DNA of 64,000 nt from UBA2160 sp964588665 (GTDB taxonomy: Bacteria > Chloroflexota > Dehalococcoidia > Lucifugimonadales > UBA1123): positions 73,063 to 137,062 of the forward strand of contig CAZPQQ010000001.1 in NCBI GenBank assembly GCA_964588665.1. Direction: 5' to 3'. The notes beneath the pieces are model-generated. The model was not told where the DNA came from. It made no database searches and worked only from the letters and a program-made list of their open reading frames with translations. A program made the position numbers and the translations under genes. Positions 61,586 through 64,000 of this stretch are shown piece after piece. The number at the start of each line of letters is the position of its first letter. The first letter of the stretch is position 1.

Positions 61586-62965
61586 ATGGCTACGATCATC
61601 AAGGACGCGACAATAGTGACCGGCGGCCCCGAGAGGACGGTGCTCTACGATGCCTCGTTGGTCGTCGTCGACGGCAAGATAGCGGCGGTCGGACCGTCCG
61701 AACAGGTCGTGGCTAACCTCCCCGAAGCGGAAGTGATCGACGGTCGAGGCAAAGCGATCTTCCCCGGCCTCGTCAACTGCCACACCCACATGCTGGCGAC
61801 CGCGGATCGAGGCATCCTGGAAGACTTCGGCTTCCCCACCACGCTCCGATTTCCGACCACCGGCAGAAGCCTGCTCAGCGTTGAAGAACGCAACGTGTTT
61901 GCCTTGTTGGCGGCCGCCGAATCCATACGGAACGGCGCTACCTGCCTGCTGGAGATCTCGAACAACATCGCCGACTACGCGGAGAGTCTGGTGTCCACAG
62001 GGCTCCGTCTGGCGCTGACCGAGAACGTCAACGACTTCGACGACGCGGAAGCCCGCAGAGGCGTCTACCGATTCTTGGACGGAAAACGGGAAGCGGGCCT
62101 TCAACGCAACGCCGACCTGATCGAGGCATGGGACGGCAAAGCGAACGGTCGCGTGATGGGTTTCGCGGCAGCCCACGCACCCGAAAACTGCTCGCCTGAA
62201 CTGCTGCGACAGGTTCGCGAGATGGCCGAGCGATACGACGTCGGTTACACGATCCACCTGTCCCAGAGCAACATCGAGATCGAAGCGGTCATGCGCACAC
62301 GCGGCGTCCGGCCCGCGCAATACCTCTTCGCCAACGACTTCCTCGGCGAGCGACTGGTCGTCGCCCATTGCCGGTACGTCGACGACTCGGAAATCGCGTT
62401 GCTAGGGCAGGCGAGCGTTGCCGTGTCCAACAACTCCGCCATCGCCGCTAGACGAGGCTCCGCCGCGCCGGTGAAGGAACTCATCGCCGCGGGGTGCACC
62501 ATCGGCATGGGCTCGGACAACATGGCCGAGGACATGGTCGAGGTGATGCGCGCCGGACTGTTCCACGAGCGAGTGCGCCGCAACGACGAAATGGACCCTC
62601 AACCCGAGGATGTTCTCGAATGGGCAACCATCGGAGGCGCCAGAGCCCTCGGCATCGCCGACCGCGTCGGGTCGCTGGAGGTTGGCAAGCAGGCAGACCT
62701 GTTCATCGTCGACCTGAGGCGAGCGCACCTCGTGCCCACGCTGCGAGTCGTGTCCGCATTCGTTCACAATGGTCAGCAGCCCGACATCACCGACGTGATG
62801 GTCGACGGCGCTTGGCTCATGCGCGACTCGAAGCTGACGACCATCGACGAAGACCAGGTGATCGCCGCAGCCGAACAAGCAGGCCACGACGCCTGGCGCA
62901 GGCTCGTGGACGAAAACCCCGACGTCCCGTTCCCGATCCGGCTGCCTCCGGGACCCCTTTTGTAG
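61586..62965 (+). CDS. Amidohydrolase-family (cytosine deaminase/chlorohydrolase-like) enzyme
   Basis: 459 residues, TIM-barrel metallohydrolase of the AtzA/TrzA/guanine-deaminase type. V-N-C-H-T-H-M gives the HxH metal pair; I-H-L-S-Q-S-N-I-E and V-V-A-H-C-R-Y give later His, and M-G-S-D-N-M the catalytic Asp. Deaminates or dechlorinates ring or amidino substrates. The ATG at 61586 sits 109 bases past the licD-like gene; probably outside its operon, though in the same direction. Confidence 0.88.
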   Translation: MATIIKDATIVTGGPERTVLYDASLVVVDGKIAAVGPSEQVVANLPEAEVIDGRGKAIFPGLVNCHTHMLATADRGILEDFGFPTTLRFPTTGRSLLSVEERNVFALLAAAESIRNGATCLLEISNNIADYAESLVSTGLRLALTENVNDFDDAEARRGVYRFLDGKREAGLQRNADLIEAWDGKANGRVMGFAAAHAPENCSPELLRQVREMAERYDVGYTIHLSQSNIEIEAVMRTRGVRPAQYLFANDFLGERLVVAHCRYVDDSEIALLGQASVAVSNNSAIAARRGSAAPVKELIAAGCTIGMGSDNMAEDMVEVMRAGLFHERVRRNDEMDPQPEDVLEWATIGGARALGIADRVGSLEVGKQADLFIVDLRRAHLVPTLRVVSAFVHNGQQPDITDVMVDGAWLMRDSKLTTIDEDQVIAAAEQAGHDAWRRLVDENPDVPFPIRLPPGPLL

Positions 62966-63003
62966 GCGTCGTCGCAATTCAGTTTCATTGTAAGGAGTGC
63001 CCC

Positions 63004-64000
63004 ATGGCAGAACCGAAGATCACCAAGATCGAAGCGATCGTATTCGAGCACCAGATTCAGGACATGGGAACCGACTACAACGGTTTCAACCAGGTGTACG
63101 AGAAGGGAAGCGTTCTCAACTCTCAGCAGTGCATCGTCCGATTCCACACGGACACGGGCGTCACGGGAGAGTATCCGTCCGGCCCCGCCGAACGGACCAA
63201 GCACGGGTTGAGCATGATGGCCAACTATCTGCTCGGCAAGAACCCATTCGGGCGCGAGAAGATCTACAACGATCTCAAGCGCGGACTGCGTCACACCGAC
63301 CGAACGGCGATCAGCATCGTCGATGTCGCGCTGTGGGACTTCGCGGGCAAGGTCTACGGCGTCCCGATCCACCAGCTACTGGGCGGCTGGCGGAAGACCA
63401 TCCCCGCCTACGCGTCGACGTATCACGGCGACGAGAACGGCGGCTTGAGCACGCCCGAGCAGTTCGCGGACTTCGCGGAGCAGTGCTATGGCATCGGATA
63501 CCGAGCGTTCAAGATACACGGCTGGGGCAACGCGCCCATCGCGCGTGAGGTGGCCAACGTACTGGAGGCCGGCCGTCGAGTCGGGGACAAGATGGACCTG
63601 ATGATCGACCCGGCGTGCGAGTACAACACCTGGACCGACGCCCTTCGTGTCGGCAAGGCGTGCGACGAGGCGGGCTTCCTCTGGCTGGAGGACCCGTACA
63701 AGGACGGCGGCGTTTCGATGTTCGGGCATCAGCGACTGCGAGAGAAGATCAAAACTCCGATCCTCCAGACCGAGCACGTATTCGGACTGGAGGGCCACGT
63801 CGATTTCATCGTCAACGGAGGCACCGACCTGGTGCGCGTCGGCGTCTACGAGGACGGCGGCATCACCGGCGCGATGAAAGTGGCCCACGCAGCCGAAGGA
63901 TTCGGCCTCGACGTCGAGTTCCACGGCGGCGGGCTGGCGCACCGGCACTGCATCGCTGCGGTCCGCAACACAAACTACTACGAACTCGGCCTGCTCAATC
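63004..64000 (+). CDS. Enolase-superfamily (mandelate racemase/muconate lactonizing) enzyme, cut by window edge
   Basis: 332 codons visible, no stop before the window end. Mandelate-racemase-type features: Y-R-A-F-K-I-H-G (first catalytic Lys, second replaced by His), M-I-D-P-A and W-L-E-D-P for the metal acids, T-E-H and V-E-F-H-G-G-G for the His acid/base. Probably a sugar-acid dehydratase or racemase; substrate not predictable. ATG at 63004 with AAGGAG upstream, 38 bases after the amidohydrolase; likely same operon. Confidence 0.9.
   Translation, partial: MAEPKITKIEAIVFEHQIQDMGTDYNGFNQVYEKGSVLNSQQCIVRFHTDTGVTGEYPSGPAERTKHGLSMMANYLLGKNPFGREKIYNDLKRGLRHTDRTAISIVDVALWDFAGKVYGVPIHQLLGGWRKTIPAYASTYHGDENGGLSTPEQFADFAEQCYGIGYRAFKIHGWGNAPIAREVANVLEAGRRVGDKMDLMIDPACEYNTWTDALRVGKACDEAGFLWLEDPYKDGGVSMFGHQRLREKIKTPILQTEHVFGLEGHVDFIVNGGTDLVRVGVYEDGGITGAMKVAHAAEGFGLDVEFHGGGLAHRHCIAAVRNTNYYELGLLN

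Overview
The window is GC-rich, gene-dense bacterial DNA. Two tRNA genes with encoded CCA ends, start codons split between ATG, GTG and TTG, and clear GGAGG-type ribosome sites all fit a bacterium. The gene mix (enolase-superfamily and amidohydrolase enzymes, paired acetolactate-synthase-like TPP enzymes, several DinB and SDR proteins, an archaellum-like secreted protein) together with a dispersed palindromic element (core GTTCGTGGTGAGCCTGTCGA) suggests a free-living, probably marine Chloroflexota of the SAR202/Dehalococcoidia type. That placement is inference; there is no rRNA or marker-gene tree here.

Layout. 1-10 kb holds single enzymes (two SDRs, histidine phosphatase, YbaK, macro domain, flavin reductase, ATC hydrolase-like), a hicBA toxin-antitoxin pair, tandem secreted paralogues and a TPR lipoprotein. 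10.2-10.4 kb carries tRNA-Cys and tRNA-Leu with a terminator. 10.7-17.3 kb has a variant subtilisin-like protease, an RNB ribonuclease, an archaellum-like protein and an M42 aminopeptidase. 17.4-20.1 kb is a small accessory island, poorer in GC: a lone ThsB-like TIR gene lying between two copies of the M42 3' end, then a DUF4411 toxin whose XRE/ImmA partner is frameshifted. 20.4-36.9 kb has a PLP lyase, gamma-glutamyltransferase, HAD-mutL, a decayed BNR protein, an M14-like/GH88-105 fusion, a BenE transporter, a hydrolase-LuxR fusion, an iodotyrosine-deiodinase-like flavoprotein (frameshifted) and OppD/OppF ATPases without permeases. 37.3-49.6 kb has a copper nitrite reductase broken in a G tract, apt with a non-standard start, a panE-recQ operon, an MFS exporter, a collagen-like membrane protein and a TlpA thioredoxin. 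A 72-bp tandem array with an assembly gap lies at 49.7-50.1 kb, followed by two TPP enzymes and an amidohydrolase.

The most coherent system is at 55.6-61.5 kb: PEP mutase fused to a nucleotidyltransferase, split phosphonopyruvate decarboxylase, an AEP-transaminase-like class V aminotransferase, a free cytidylyltransferase and a LicD-family transferase with an extra beta-sandwich domain. Read in order, they would make 2-aminoethylphosphonate, activate it with CTP and attach it to a surface glycan or lipid.

At least seven genes here are broken: by frameshift (XRE/ImmA, iodotyrosine deiodinase-like, nirK), nonsense codons (zinc ribbon), both (BNR protein) or truncation (M42 fragment, PEP-utilising enzyme fragment). 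Two others (apt and the subtilase) lack a standard start. The single homopolymer shifts could be assembly errors in a metagenome-derived scaffold; the multi-lesion and truncated ones look like real decay.
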